Positions 1-27,173 of a stretch of 64,000 bases of DNA are shown here, in pieces. Each line of letters begins with the position of its first letter. Position 1 is the first letter of the stretch. The stretch is taken from assembly GCA_963693365.1 (NCBI GenBank), contig CAVNZM010000004.1:6014001-6078000 (forward strand), given 5' to 3'. The stretch comes from Amoebidium appalachense. Its lineage: Eukaryota > Ichthyosporea. The position numbers were made by a program, and so were the translations under genes. The notes beneath the pieces are model-generated. The model was not told where the DNA came from and made no database searches. It was given only the letters and a program-made list of their open reading frames with translations.

Positions 1-168
1 GGAGGGAGGGAGGGAGGGGGGGGGGGGGGTCATAGGGTCAGTGAATAGGCAGGGTGGAATGTCATTGTATCGTGCAGGCTACTACAAGTGTGCACCAAAT
101 AAGAATAATGTACTACTCAAGACCCCTCCCCCCCCCCCCCCCCCGTCTGCTAAGGGGATCAGAAGAAT

Positions 169-204
<36 letters not shown>

Positions 205-331
205 CCCCCTCCCCTTTTAAGATTCATAGACCCCTGCCCATGTTAATATTCGTAATGATGTGGTGTGTACTGTTTGATCGTTCTGACACGTCTGTCTTCC
301 TCTTTTTCTCTCCTCCTTCAGAAGGGTGCGT

Positions 332-382
<51 letters not shown>

Positions 383-392
383 GTAGGATCAT

Positions 393-14728
<14,336 letters not shown>

Positions 14729-14927
14729 CTTCAAGTCTGTGTTTGTTGTAAAACCACGATCTGCAAACAAAGGTACCCGACGGTCTGAACTGCCTAATAG
14801 TGAAAAGATTGGGCGGCCTCTCTGAATAAAGCTTCGCACATCGGTATACTGCAACTTTGGCTGCGCATACGGCTTTACCAGTAGTAGAGTAATACAAGAA
14901 TAGTTGGTAGCAGGTGCTTGCATCGGC

Positions 14928-14968
14928 ATACAACAAAGGACAGTAGCATACAACAAAGGACAGTAGCA
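14928..14968. repeat. 20 bp tandem duplication
   Basis: The unit CAGTAGCATACAACAAAGGA occurs twice in a row just upstream of the POLE2 start, within the region likely to be its 5' leader or promoter. Confidence 0.8.
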
Positions 14969-15182
14969 TGAAAACGAACGTAATGGTATCAGCCTCTCTT
15001 CTGACATGAAATACTCATAAAGAGTGTATGCTAACTGCAAACTATCCCCGTTTTAGTCACTCGCAAGGTGAGCTAACCCTTGCTCTTACTAGCCACAGTA
15101 TTCTAACTTAAATAACACCCTTGCTACTAATACAGGTAGCTGTGTGCGCAGTGGCAATGGCGCACCGGCGGCAGGCGGGCGA

Positions 15183-15214
15183 TTTTTCCCGCCAAATTGC
15201 TTAGTGCAGCCAAT
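15183..15214. promoter_or_regulatory. E2F-like site followed by CCAAT box
   Basis: TTTTTCCCGCCAAA at 15183-15196 contains the E2F/DP core TTTCCCGC, and a CCAAT box follows 13 bp later. E2F control of replication genes such as POLE2 is established in animals and plants; its action here is inference from the motif and its place about 460 bp upstream of the POLE2 start. Confidence 0.5.
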
Positions 15215-16291
15215 CAAGCTCAGGTATGTTACGTTTGCTCCATCCGGCGACAGCATTGCATGATAAGGCTACTCAAAGCAATGATGGCTCATAAGTGGCA
15301 TTCTCATGAGCCGCAAGAAAAACTTCATAATAACAAAATAAAGGAAATAATATAACATCATATAGTCCAATAGTATTTACTTTTCATTCTATTGCTATTT
15401 AATGGCACAATGATATCATATCTTGGCAACTGTGTTTGTGACTGCCTGTGTGGTATATCAATAGCTTTCAGTGCAGCGAATAAACTGCAGGTGTTAAAAT
15501 GAAGAATGTTGGTGCTGTAGCTCCATCTTGAAAGTAACCAATCAGGGTGCAGGAAATCAACGAAGTCGTTTGCGGCAGCCCGGTGAACCGGCCGGTGCGA
15601 TCGAACTTTCCTGTTCCAAAAATTCTTGTCTTACGGTCGAGTTTTTTGTAGGTGTTACACTGTGTATTATCGTTTAATCAAAGACGAATGCAATAACAAG
15701 GGGAAAGTAAAAACTAAAACGACGGAGGTTTTGGGAGGGTTTTTTATTGACTGGTAAGTTACTGAAAATAGGAACGGGATTAGGCATTGAAAGCCTTGGT
15801 GTAACAGTGCAGCTTCAGCCTTCCAATTCTGGTGACAGGACCTCGGTCAATGTACAGCTTTGTTGGGTGCATTCCTTCGGTCTATGCATCATTAAACTTG
15901 CTTAGAAGGACAGTTATAATTAACGTGTAGGCCGCTTGCGGTCTTATAGATAGGCCTTTTGTCTTTTTCTTATGTCTGAAGTAAGATTCCTTTGCTACCT
16001 CGCAGTGCCTGCACTGCTGGAATGACTGGGGATCAAAACTGCATGATTGAATAGCTTCTGGTGGAGATGCACCAGTCTTGTTCTAACTGTGTTTTGGCTA
16101 CGATTATTTCATTTCTCATATTATGCGAGTTGGACACGTCTACCTGGCCGCATGATAGGGCTTGGCCTCACACGAGAAACTGGTTTAACGTAATACTGTA
16201 ACAACCTTCAGAACCCCATTTCTAACCCTTTGGCTTGCAGCGGGAGGAGTGATATTCTCGACCACTCCACGGCCAAACATCACCCGCCACC

Positions 16292-18944
16292 ATGGATGAC
16301 ATATTCAAGAGTAAAAGTAAGTGCCACCCCCCATGTTTTTGGTGTGTGCCCCTGCTTACCTTTTGGGTTCTAATCTAACATCTCTGCAGTGGGGAGCATG
16401 CTCCCGGGCTCCTACCGCAAGGCATCAACCAGCATAGCGCTCAAGACACAAAGAGAGAACTTTGATAAGAAAGTTCAGGGCCTCTACCAGAAGGAATTGG
16501 TAGGGTTTTTTTTTTGTTTTCTTGGTGCCCTGTTCGTGTCATCCTAACTTTGCCGTATTTGGTTGGTCATGAGTATTAATGCCATACAACCTTTGTTCTG
16601 AGTACACCAGCTGAGCTAGCTGAATAGTGTTTTAGCTTTGCTGGTTATGCTGCTTACCCTTGGCTATATTTTACTGTTAACATCACCTACAATTAGACGT
16701 TTGGTCTCTTGAATGACTGAAGCTCAGTGTCAACCCGTTTGACATCATCCTGGAGCTAACCACTTCACTTTTTCTCAGCCAAAAGAGAACCAGCTTGCGA
16801 GGTTTGAGCTCTACAGAACCCTGGGCACAGGTTCTTTCGGCCGTGTGCTTCTTTGTAAGGTGGGTCCCCTTTGAAATTTCCCCTTCCTGCGCTGGTTTTG
16901 TTGCAGGATTTAATCATATAGTTCCCTATCACTGTTGGTCTTCTCTCTTCCCTCGCTACTTTACTTCTTGACAGAGGATCTCTTCGGCATCACGGGCTGT
17001 CCTTCGTGTTCTACAGCCGTTCATTGTGTGTACTTAGCCCGTCTTTGTGCAATGCACGCAAGTTTTTGCTTTTGTGTGTGTCACACTCCCCTGTAATTCC
17101 TCCCCCTCTCCCCCCCACCTTCGCTTGTATTCTATGTTCTCAGGTTCCGAAAATCCACGCGCAGACACCATAACAGGTGTTCCCTCACCAGTTTTCCCAC
17201 CATGTCATTACCGTTAACGACACAATGGTATCACTGCAATCACACCAGTGCATGCAGGCATCAACATGCACACCACTCGAACACACACGTACTAAATGCA
17301 CACACATGCAGGCCTTCTTCCCCTCCCCACCCCCCTCTCCCCCCGCCCTGCCCCGCACACCCCGCCCCCAACATACACACGTGCACACTCGCACGCGCAC
17401 GCACACACACACACAGGCACTACACGTAGTGACTGGCATACCACTTTACTCCACTCCTTGTCTCTCTAGATCTCTCTCCCTCTATCCAATCCCCCCCCCC
17501 CCCCCACACCGCCTCGATTTCCCCTTCTCATTTTCCCTCTCCCCGGAACCATCCTGATGTTGGACTCTGTTTAATAACGTTCTTCCAGCACGTTTTACAT
17601 ATTTGTGGGTTTTCAACGTCTTTGCTTCTGGTGCACACATCCCCCCCCCCCCCCCCGAAACCCCCGCTTCCCCTCCCCAACACACATCAATACAACCACC
17701 AAGCCTCTCTTACCTCCACTCGTGCAGCGTGTGCCCTCCCCCCAATCCCCAACTCCCTCGGTCTCATTCTCTCTCCTCCCCCCCCCTTCTCCCCCCTTCC
17801 CCTCCCCCCCCCTTTCTCCTCTCCCTCCACCCCCCTCCCTCCATTCATGCCGTGTCCTCTACTTTCTTCGTGGGCCACTGATAAACGGGTGCTGGCTGGT
17901 TGCAGGAGCGTGCGACGGGCAAGTTTTGTGCGCTGAAGATCATCAAGAAGGAGATTGTGATCAAGCTCAAGCAGGTCGAGCACACGGCAAACGAGAAGAA
18001 CATCCTTGCATGCGTGGACTGCCCCTTTGTCATCAACATGGTCGACTACTTCCAGGTATGCGCAGGAAAAGAAAGAGAGAATGGGGGGGGTGGGAGGGGG
18101 GGGGGGGGGGGGGGGGGAGGGAGGGGGGGGGGGGGGGGGGGGGGGGGAGAGGGGGAGGGGAGGGGGTGGGGGGGGGGGGGAGAGGGATAAGGAGGGGGTG
18201 GGGGGGGGGGGGGAAGGTGGAGGGGAGAGGGAGGTGGGGGTGGGGAGGGGGGGGAGGGGAGGGGGGGAGAGAGGGAGGAAGGGATGGAGAGGCTCAGGGA
18301 AAGAGGGGCAAAGGAGGGAGATAGGTAACAGAGAAAACAATTCAACGGGCGAGAGAGAGAAACGGGGGGAGGGAGGGGAGAGAGAGTGGAGGGGGAGGGG
18401 GGAGGGGGGAAGTGCGGAGGAAGGGAAAGAGGGGGGGGGGGAGAGAGAGTGGAGGACAAATGGGTAGTTTCGGGGGAAGCGAGTGGGGGAGGAGATGAGG
18501 CTGTCGGTAGAGGTGGCGGGAGAGGAAGTGCAGGTGGTGGTGCTGTGTGTGTAGTTGGTGGGGTTTGGGGGTGAATGAGTGGGTGAGTGTGTGTGTGTGG
18601 GGTGGGGGGGGGGAGGACTGGCGTCCCATTATACCAGAAACATTTGACAGGGCAGGACATGTTGATGGCAGTGAACACCCACTCACTTTCTCCTTGTTTT
18701 GATGTTTCACTCGTAGTAGTAGGGCGCTGCTGTTTTCGGCTAGAACTGGGTGATTTGATGAGATACGTGCTGGTGGGGGGCACTCGCAGGACAAGGCAAG
18801 GGAGGGGGGGGGGGGGGGGGGGGGGGGATAGAGAGCTTCAAGCATATAAAGACTAAAGTCATAGGTCGAAGGGATGGGGTGTGAGCTCTGTTGTAAATTC
18901 AGAAGACGGGAGACGGGGGTTGGGGTGGGGTGGGGTGTGTGTGT

Positions 18945-18980
<36 letters not shown>

Positions 18981-19315
18981 GTCTGTAGTGGGGACAAAAT
19001 AAATACACGAATTGTCAGAATGCAATGCATAGAAGAGCATTGCTGCACGTGCTGATGGGTGGGGGGGCACACACAGGACAAGCTCAACCTGTACTTCTGC
19101 CTGGAGTACATCAACGGGGGGGAGATGTTCACACACATCCACCGCAACCGATTCTTCAGCTACGAGATTGCTCGGTTCTACGCTGCAGAGATAGTCCTGG
19201 CCTTCGAGTACCTGGTCCGTGTGTGCCTGTGTGTGTGTGGGGGGGGGGGGGGGAGGGGGGGGGGGGGGGGGGGGGGAGGAGAGGGGGGTGAGTGTGTGTG
19301 GGTGTTTGTGTTTGT

Positions 19316-19346
<31 letters not shown>

Positions 19347-19539
19347 GACTTGAGGCGGACGGAGGTTGAGGAGGGAGGGGGAAGTGAGTGAGTAAATGAC
19401 GCCGTGGCGATGGAGGGGGGGTGCTGGGCAGGGGGGAGGGGGAGGGGGAGGGAGTTTGGGGGGGGGGATTGAGATATGAGAAAGGGCAAATGTGTGTTAA
19501 AATAATAGGGGTGCTTTTTGTGTGACGTGAACGTGTAAG

Positions 19540-19599
<60 letters not shown>

Positions 19600-19769
19600 A
19601 TGTCGAGAAGAGAAGGGGAATGGTGCTTGAATGGGCAAGGACCAAGTCTTACAGGGACAGACGGCATTTGGAAGGGATGGGGGCTGGACTGCCTCACAAG
19701 CTTCATGGCCACATGCTGCGTGCTAATCGCTTGGGTGGGAAGTGAAGGGAGTTGAGAGACGGGGTGTGT

Positions 19770-19825
<56 letters not shown>

Positions 19826-20580
19826 GGTTCCTATGTGTATGGAGGGGAGGGGGGGGGGGGGGGGGGGGGGGGGAGGAGGGTTGGGAGGGGAGGGGGAGGG
19901 GGATTGAGGGGGGGGGGGGGGGGGGGGGGGCGTCACTATTGAGAAAACTTAGTTCTGGTCTGTGGCTGTGTGGGGTGCTGACTGCCCCCTCTGTCTGCAG
20001 CACAACCTGGACATTGTCTACCGTGACCTCAAGGTATTTGCCCCTCCCCCCCCCCCCCCGTTTCCCCTCCCTTATCCCCTTCCTATACCACTTTCAAGCA
20101 TCACATCACACTTTCTGCCCTTTTCTGTACGTCCTCGAGGGGGAGATTGAGGAGGATGTGTGCGTGGGGAGGGGAGGGGAGGGGGGAGGGGGGGGTGGGG
20201 GCGGTAGAAAGGGGGAGGGGGTGGGGCGGTGTTTGGGGGGGAGGGAGGGGGTGGGGTGGGGGAGCCAGGGGGAGGGGGGGGATGGGGGGAAAGGCATGGA
20301 GGCAGCAGCTGTTTTGTCTTTTGTGCATGGTCCTGGTTGATGTCAGCCGGCACCTTGCCTCTCCTTGTTTCTTTCCTCTTACTACTGTTCGGATGGACAT
20401 GGTTGCTTTGTTCACAACCATTGGAAGCATCCCCATCCCACTTATGTGCTTGCCCGTGGTCGCGTTGTCTAGGATGTGGGTTCTTGTACGCTATGTCGAT
20501 TGTCTCTCCCTTTCGCATCTCGTTTACTCTTCCTGTCAACCCCTTTGCGCGCGGCGCGCGCACGCACACAAACACAAACA

Positions 20581-20620
<40 letters not shown>

Positions 20621-22069
20621 CGTCCCCACATACCTCTCCACCCCTCTTCCCAAACTACCTACAACAACCCCAAACACAACCCCCCCCCCAACCCACCAAC
20701 CTATGGGCCCCATATACATGCACACACTCCCTCCCCAACCCCACTTCGGCCCCTGCACCCCCGTTCTCCCCCCCCCCCCCCCCCCCCCCCTTTCCCCTCC
20801 CCCCTCCTACTTCCCCCTCTCCCCCTTTCTTGCATCCGTCTCCACCCCCCTTGCTAGTCGGTGCTAAAGCTTAACCCCGTACACACACAAACACACACAC
20901 ACACACACACACACACATGCACACATGCACGCTGCAGCCAGAAAACCTGCTGATCGACCGGCACGGGCACGTACGTGTGACGGACTTTGGGTTTGCCAAG
21001 CGGGTGACGGACAGGACGTGGACGCTGTGTGGTACTCCCGAATACCTGGCCCCAGAGATCATCCTGTCTAAGGGCTACGCACACGCCGTCGACTGGTGGG
21101 CCCTGGGTACGTGCACACACACCCTGCATGCGTGACTTGTTGCACACACACACACACACACCATGCATGCGTGACTTGTTGCACACACACACACACACCA
21201 AGCATGTGTGACTTGCTGCACGCGCTGATATGATGGTTTGCTTCTTCACTGGAGCCTATACGTCTGACGTGTTATCCCCTCCCCACCCCCCCCTCCCTCC
21301 CCCCCAAAACCACCACCACACACATACACACACACTTCTACACAGACACTCGCGCGCACACACACACGCACCTGCACGTGCCTTATATACAAGAAACCCT
21401 TTGTGTGTGCTCGTTTATATTTTGTTAGAGATGGCACCATGCCTTGTTTGTCTTGTCATTCGTGAAGTGTCCTTCATAAGAGATTCCAACCTTCTCCTCC
21501 CCTCCCCCTCCTCCTCCTCCCCCCCATTCCGGCCTGTCCGAACTGTTGGCCGTGGCTTGCTTCAAATAGCACGGGGGGTCTGTTTCTGTGTAGGCAGGCA
21601 TGGGGCATGTTTTGTAAAAAGGTGTGAGATAATGACGGTGTGTGAATGGCTTTTTTTTGGGTGTGTGTGTTGGGGGGGGGGGGGGGGGGGGGGGGGATTT
21701 GCAGTTAGTTCTTGCCAGGTAGCTTTTGCATCGATCCCAGGCCCCATCCATCAGGTGCTTTAGCCCCTTGGCCTCACTTTCTCTCGAGTTCTCCAATATC
21801 ACTTTGCCCTCCCCCCCCAATGCCCCCGCCGGTGAGTGCACACACACAGTCACCCACACACCCACACCCCTAACCACCAACCAAGCAACCAAGCAATTTG
21901 TTCCATCTGCCTTGTGCCTAATCTGCTTGCTGCACGTGCAGGGATCTTGATCTACGAAATGCGGTCCGGGCATGCGCCGTTCTACGATAGCAACCAGATG
22001 GAGATGTACAAGAAGATTGTCGAGGGCAGGCTGGCTTTCCCGGCACACTTCAAGCAGGACGAGGTATCC

Positions 22070-22122
<53 letters not shown>

Positions 22123-23370
22123 GCGTGCGTGCGTGTGTGCGTGCGTGCGTGCGTGCGTGCGTGCGCGCGTGCATGGGCGCGCGCGCGCTGAAGATGTGTT
22201 GTTAAAATCATAGCTACACTGAGCCACCCGTTACTCCCCCCCCCCCCCCCCCTCCCCCCCCCCCCCCCCCTTCCCCCCTTCCTTTCCCCCTTCTCCTATT
22301 CACTCCCGATTTTTTTGGCGTGCTTGTTCAGCGGAATATGAAACTACGGGAGTGCAAGGAAATGCCTAGTTCTTTGATCACTGGGTCCACATTCGCTCTG
22401 CCTCTCGGCATACTGCTGTGCATGCATGGAGTACACAGTGTAGTGTTTCGAGCCAGCAGAGGGTGAGGCCTATGCTTAACTGGGTTGTGGGGGGGCTTTC
22501 AGCGGGAGATCATTGCCGGGTTCCTGACGGGGGATCTGACACGGCGCTTGGGCAACATGAAGAACGGCACAAAGGACATCCGCAACCACAAATACTTCAA
22601 GGTGGGTCATGCTTGTGTGCACATACATGAAAAATTCAGTTGCTCACGGACATCATGGTACACACACCATTGCATCCACACACACACACACACACAAGCA
22701 CAAGCACACACAGCCATACGTGCATACAGACACACGCACACACGCACACGCACACGCACACGAACTCGCACACACGCACACGCACACACACACACACACA
22801 CACGCATGCATGCACACACACACACCGCACACACACACACACACTTTCTCACACACATGCCCATACATCCACCCGCCCATTTCCCTTTACACCCACTGCT
22901 GCACAGAGGAGCATGCATGATGCCGTCACTCACCAATGATGGGTGACGTCACTCATCATTGATTTGAATACCACTGCAGTTTCCCTCTAATTTCAGCCTA
23001 AACGCGCACTTCCCATGATCACTGCCATGCCCGCTTTCCGCCGTCCCCCCTCCCCCCTCCAGACACACATGGCCCGTTTAACAGTTTTTTTTACTAATCA
23101 AACCCTCGCATTTTCCTTTGGTGTCATCTCGTCCCCCCTCCCCCCCTCCCCCCTCTTTTGGGCCCTCCCGGAGGATGGGCTCTGCTTATGACGCATACTG
23201 TGTGCATTGCTGATGTTGCTTACTTGAATATTTGCCTTTGCATGTGTTCTGCACCATGCTTCTCGTCGTGTTTATGTACTGTGTACCGGTTTTCGCATTT
23301 GCCAACCCCCCCCCCCCCCCCCCCCCCCTCACTCTCTCTCTAGCAAGGGTGACAAAGGGGTGCTGATTCA

Positions 23371-23406
<36 letters not shown>

Positions 23407-24174
23407 ACCCACCCCCCACCCACCACCACCACCACCACCACCACCACCACCACCACCCCCCACCCTCCTCCTCCCTGGGGCCCCCTTGAGGATGGGCGCT
23501 GGTGATTATGCACTCCTTATGTGTGGCTTGCGCTTTGCATCGTGTTGTCCGTTGTTTATGTGTACTTCTTACTTTCTAGCGCATTCAACCCCCCCCCCCC
23601 CCCCCCCCCCCTCCCGTTTTGGGTTCTGCTTTTGGTACGCGTTTGTGATATTGCATACTTGAATGTTTGCTCCCGCATGTGTCCTGCACCGTGTTTCTAA
23701 TCGTTTAGTTGTGCTTTGCGCCGTATTCCGCATGTTACCCCCCCCCCTCCCCCCCCCCCTCTCCCGCGGGCTAAGGGGTCGAAACTCAGACGCAATTGAT
23801 GACTTGGGCCCTCCCTGAGGATGGGCTCTGCTTATGACGCATACTGTGCGCATGGATGATGTTGCATATGTTTGCCTTTGCATGTGTCCTGCACCATGCT
23901 TCTCATCGTGTATGCGTACTTCGTACCGTGTTCCGCATTCAAACCCCCCCCCCCCCCCCCCCCCTTCCCCCCCCCCCCTCTCACCCGTGCGCTTCTGTTT
24001 GTGCAGGGTATGGATTGGGACGCTCTGTATGCGCTTAAGGTGCCGTCACCGTACGTGCCCCGAGTGTCCCACGAGGGTGACGACAGCAACTTCGACCGCT
24101 ATGACGAGGAAAAGATTGTCTGGGCCGGCGAAGGCGTCCGGGACCCCTATGAGGAAATCTTCAAGAACTTCTAA
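16292..24174 (+). CDS. cAMP-dependent protein kinase catalytic subunit
   Basis: Ser/Thr kinase of the cAMP pathway, held inactive by regulatory subunits in the cytoplasm. Ten exons: 16292-16316, 16390-16499, 16779-16859, 17906-18055, 19077-19214, 20001-20033, 20938-21106, 21942-22063, 22503-22601, 24007-24174; all phases agree, giving 364 residues. The ATG sits in a strong Kozak context (CACCATGG). Visible motifs: glycine loop GTGSFG at 61-66, ATP lysine in FCALK (83), C-helix Glu in NEK (102), YRDLKPEN with catalytic Asp177, DFG at 195-197, and activation loop [15 protein letters not shown] with Thr208 matching Thr197 of mammalian PKA. The C-tail ends FKNF, the hydrophobic FxxF motif typical of PKA (FTEF in mammals). 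The N-terminus differs from animal PKA: it lacks Gly2, so no myristoylation is expected, and it has an RKAS site that PKA itself could phosphorylate. Downstream neighbour on the same strand is a CaMKII hub gene. Confidence 0.96.
18073..18280. repeat. Poly-G/GA-rich stretch in PKA intron 4
   Basis: Nearly pure purine tract starting just after the donor of exon 17906-18055. Confidence 0.95.
18948..18979. repeat. Poly-G run
   Basis: About 32 G in PKA intron 4. Confidence 0.95.
19543..19598. repeat. (GT)n microsatellite
   Basis: Pure GT run in PKA intron 5. Confidence 0.97.
22074..22165. repeat. (GT)n-(GCGT)n compound repeat
   Basis: Begins about ten bases after the donor of PKA exon 8. Confidence 0.95.
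23160..23305 (+). repeat. Poly-C-ended dispersed element, copy in PKA intron 9
   Basis: Runs from GGCCCTCCCGGAGGATGGGC through GACGCATACTGTG and CTGCACCATGCTTCTCGTCG to a poly-C run. First of four copies in a row in this intron. Confidence 0.8.
23371..23457. repeat. Poly-C and (CAC)n
   Basis: C run 23371-23406, then CAC triplets 23427-23457, between copies of the dispersed element. Confidence 0.95.
23477..23588 (+). repeat. Poly-C-ended dispersed element, diverged copy
   Basis: Starts GGGGCCCCCTTGAGGATGGG and ends GCGCATTCAA followed by poly-C. It has the same order of blocks as its neighbour. Confidence 0.65.
23619..23737 (+). repeat. Poly-C-ended dispersed element, copy
   Basis: Shares GATATTGCATACTTGAATG, TGTCCTGCACCGTG and CCGTATTCCGCATG, then runs into poly-C. 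Confidence 0.7.
23766..23943 (+). repeat. Poly-C-ended dispersed element, well-kept copy
   Basis: Starts GGGCTAAGGGGTCGAAACTC, contains GGGCCCTCCCTGAGGATGGG, CTTATGACGCATACTGTG and ATGCGTACTTCGTACCG, and ends CCGCATTCAAA followed by poly-C. It is nearly the reverse complement of 11537-11760. Confidence 0.85.
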
Positions 24175-24656
24175 ATGCATATGCAATTGTGTGTGTTTGG
24201 GGAGGGAGGGGAGGGGGGGGGGGAGGGGGACGGGGAGGGGGAGGGGGGATGGAGGGCCGGTGTACATGTGTGGGGGTGTGCGTGTGTGCTTGTGTTTGTG
24301 GTGTGTTTATACGAGCGCATGTGTGGACACGTGCGGAATTGTTGTGTGGTTGGGCCTGACACATGTGCGAGTGTTATTGTTGTACTGGCGTGCGTCTATG
24401 GGAGGGCCGGGCCGTAGCTTATTGTGTGTTTATGTTTGTGTTTGTTTTATGATGTTGCAAGTAAGTGTGGGAGCAAGGGTATGCTATGCTTTAGAAAAGT
24501 AAATGAAACGGTTAGTTGATGCCTGTTGATGTGATTAATCCCTTCGCGACAGTCGCTTCACTGTATGCACGCAGTTAAGTTGGTTTGATAGTACAGTTAG
24601 TTGATGATAAATTATAACCCTTTAATCTAATGGCTTGATATATGCTTTACAAAAAT

Positions 24657-24662
24657 AATAAA
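24657..24662 (+). terminator. Poly(A) signal AATAAA of PKA gene
   Basis: AATAAA lies 483 bp after the PKA stop codon, in AT-richer sequence and before the promoter region of the next gene. It is the best candidate for the 3' end signal. Confidence 0.5.
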
Positions 24663-25138
24663 GCAGAAAATTCAAGCAGGCTGAGATTCTCCTTCAGATC
24701 TGGCCCAAATCTGACACTATGATAGTGGGTGAGTGCTAAGGTGAGGCCACATATGGGGGATTTGCGGTTTTTACTTGACTCGGGAGTGATATGTATGGCA
24801 GGTGTCATACACTCGAGGCCAACATAACGACAATATATTCATATGGTGTCACAGACCACGATTACTATTAAATGCATTGCATATATATATAGCCACTTCC
24901 TTTAAGACATTGCTATATCGAGAAATGCCTACGAATCAAATCTGAGCTATTGGACGAGATAGACTGAGATAGCCATGGTCGTGACAACCACAGTTTTTTG
25001 GTTAGAATGTAGCCCCTTTCTTCGGTGATATTATATAGGTACTAAGCAAATATTTGACGGTTAGAAACCATACCATGCCACACTGTGGCCGTGCTTGCTT
25101 TGTATTTATTTCGTGTCGACATACGTACATACCGTAAT

Positions 25139-25186
25139 CACGTGAACTCGTGTCACGTGTCTGCGCCATGTCAACCCGGTCGCTGA
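25139..25186. promoter_or_regulatory. Paired CACGTG E-boxes and inverted CCAAT box
   Basis: CACGTG occurs at 25139-25144 and again at 25154-25159, followed by ATTGG (inverted CCAAT) at about 25185. The group ends about 130 bp upstream of the CaMKII hub ATG. Such E-boxes are bound by bHLH factors in opisthokonts; function here is inferred. Confidence 0.4.
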
Positions 25187-25317
25187 TTGGTCCGGTTTGA
25201 TGGCATTGCCGCGTGGCTCACGCCGCGAGCCATCAGATAAAGCCGTCACTTGTATACTCGAGCTCACTTCTTGCACCCTCCCAAGAGAACATCACGTGTG
25301 TAAACCATCAACCTAGA

Positions 25318-25548
25318 ATGGCGGCTACAGGTATGCTCCCGCAAGACCCCATATATGCCAGTGAGAAGTGTGCTTATACACTGCTTTGTGGGCTTAATTG
25401 TTAGTAGCGGCAGGGCTTATAGCGCAGCCATACTATGGTACCTGCTAACTCATGACAACAACAACCCCAAATCATCCCCGCTCCCCCCCACACACGCACA
25501 CATACACACACACGCACGCACGCACACGCACACGCACACACGCACACA

Positions 25549-25604
<56 letters not shown>

Positions 25605-25786
25605 CAGTGTCGAGGAGCAGGTGCTCGCAGCCAACGTCCGGCTGCTGCAGTCCATCAAGGACGGTGACTGGGCAACCTACACCGGTAGGTCTTGTTATGT
25701 ACCCTGTGGCTGGGGGTGTGGGTTGAGGTGCTGTTGATGAGGGTGATGCGTGGGTTGTGTGTTTGTTGTGGCGGTGGTGGTGGTGG

Positions 25787-25824
<38 letters not shown>

Positions 25825-27139
25825 GCGTATGCTGTGCTTGTGTTTGTGTGACGGCCGGTGGGGGTAAGGAGGGGTGGGGGGGGAAGGGGTAAGGGAGTTG
25901 GTTATGTGTTTGTGGATGTGTTTGTGTGTATGAAGAGCGGAGGAGGCGGTGAGCCGGAAGGGAGTAGGGGTTTGCGAAGAGAGCAAAGGGATTGGAGGGA
26001 AGGTGGCTTCCGTCTGTATGCTTTGTGGTTTTTTTTGCTGTAGTTAGCGGTGTTCGGCCTGCAACGTGTACAACATGTTGTAGCTAAGCCCACGAAAGGG
26101 CAAGTGTAGTCGAGCGAAGTAATAGCCCACCATGATGCAGTCACGAAGTAAACGACGAAGATGGGTCAACCGACAAGCCAACATCTCACACGCACTACCA
26201 CGTACACAGAGCTGTGCGACAGCAACATCAGCTGCTTCGAGCCCGAGACTAAGGGCTTCCTGGTGGAGGGTAAGACCAAACTCCCTGCCTGGGAACTATT
26301 GGCAGTTTCACTCCCTGCACGACCCATGACCCCTTCCTCCCTCTTCTTCCCCCCCTCCCCCTCCCCCCCCCCCCCCCACACACACACCCAACACCACAAT
26401 CACCACTAACACATCCCTTCGCTCACTACTTACTGCCCAACCCATACTGCATAAAGGTGTCAGCATCCGGCATGTTCCTTGTGACGCTGTCAGGAGAAAT
26501 TTTTAAGTACTTTTAAGTACTTAACTATGTTGGCTCACCAAGCGGTGTCTGTTTGTGTTCACTCGCAAGGTTAACTTATGCCCCCGAGCCCCTCCCCCCC
26601 CTCCCCCCCCCCCCCCCCCTCCTCTTCAGACCGCCCCCTCCCCCTCCCCCCTCTACCTTCGTCCGTGTTCCTTCTTGCTTGGACCCATCCAACTGCCAAC
26701 GGTGCCTGCTCTCAATTGATACCACATGACCTGTGAATCATGGTGTGGTGCACTGCTGATTATATGTCTGTTCCCAGGTCTGCCCTTCCACAAGTACTAC
26801 TTCGACATGCCGGGCAACCCGTGAGTACACCCCTACCCTCTAGACACAGTGCGTTGTTTGCTCACCTGGCATGCTTTGTGGGAACGGGGGGTTGGTGTGT
26901 GTTTTTGTGTGTGTGTGTGTGTGTGTTTTTTTGGAGGGGGAGGGCGCGGCACGAAAGGGTGTGGTGTAACCGTTGTTCGGGGGGGGGGGGGGGGGGGGGG
27001 GGGGGAATAGGTCGCAGGGCTTTGAAAAGGTTAAGGGGTGCGGTTTTGCGCCCAGCACGCCATTTTAGTCTGTTGTGGGAAAAATAAAGTGGTGAATGGG
27101 TGTGGTAGGTGGGTGGTAGGGCTATTTCCTGCCCGGAAA

Positions 27140-27173
<34 letters not shown>

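Larger units (their letters stand above)
14729..16291. promoter_or_regulatory. Shared divergent promoter region of POLE2 and PKA
   Basis: This 1563 bp stretch separates the divergent starts of POLE2 (14728, minus) and the PKA gene (16292, plus). It is almost free of the repeats that fill the introns on both sides. It holds an E2F-like TTTTTCCCGCCAAA at 15183-15196, CCAAT boxes at 15210-15214 and 15538-15542, and a 20 bp tandem duplication at about 14928-14968. I see no convincing open reading frame. The transcription starts themselves cannot be placed from sequence alone. Confidence 0.6.
24175..25317. other. Intergenic: PKA 3' UTR and hub-gene promoter
   Basis: This holds a short G-rich/GT stretch at 24190-24440, the likely PKA poly(A) signal, then unique AT-richer sequence. 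Near the hub-gene start are two CACGTG E-boxes and an inverted CCAAT box. I see no additional gene. Confidence 0.6.

Noticed and set aside
22922-22975. Short hairpin with GTGACGTCAC in a PKA intron
   Set aside because: Stem of about nine bases only; could be chance, no supporting context.
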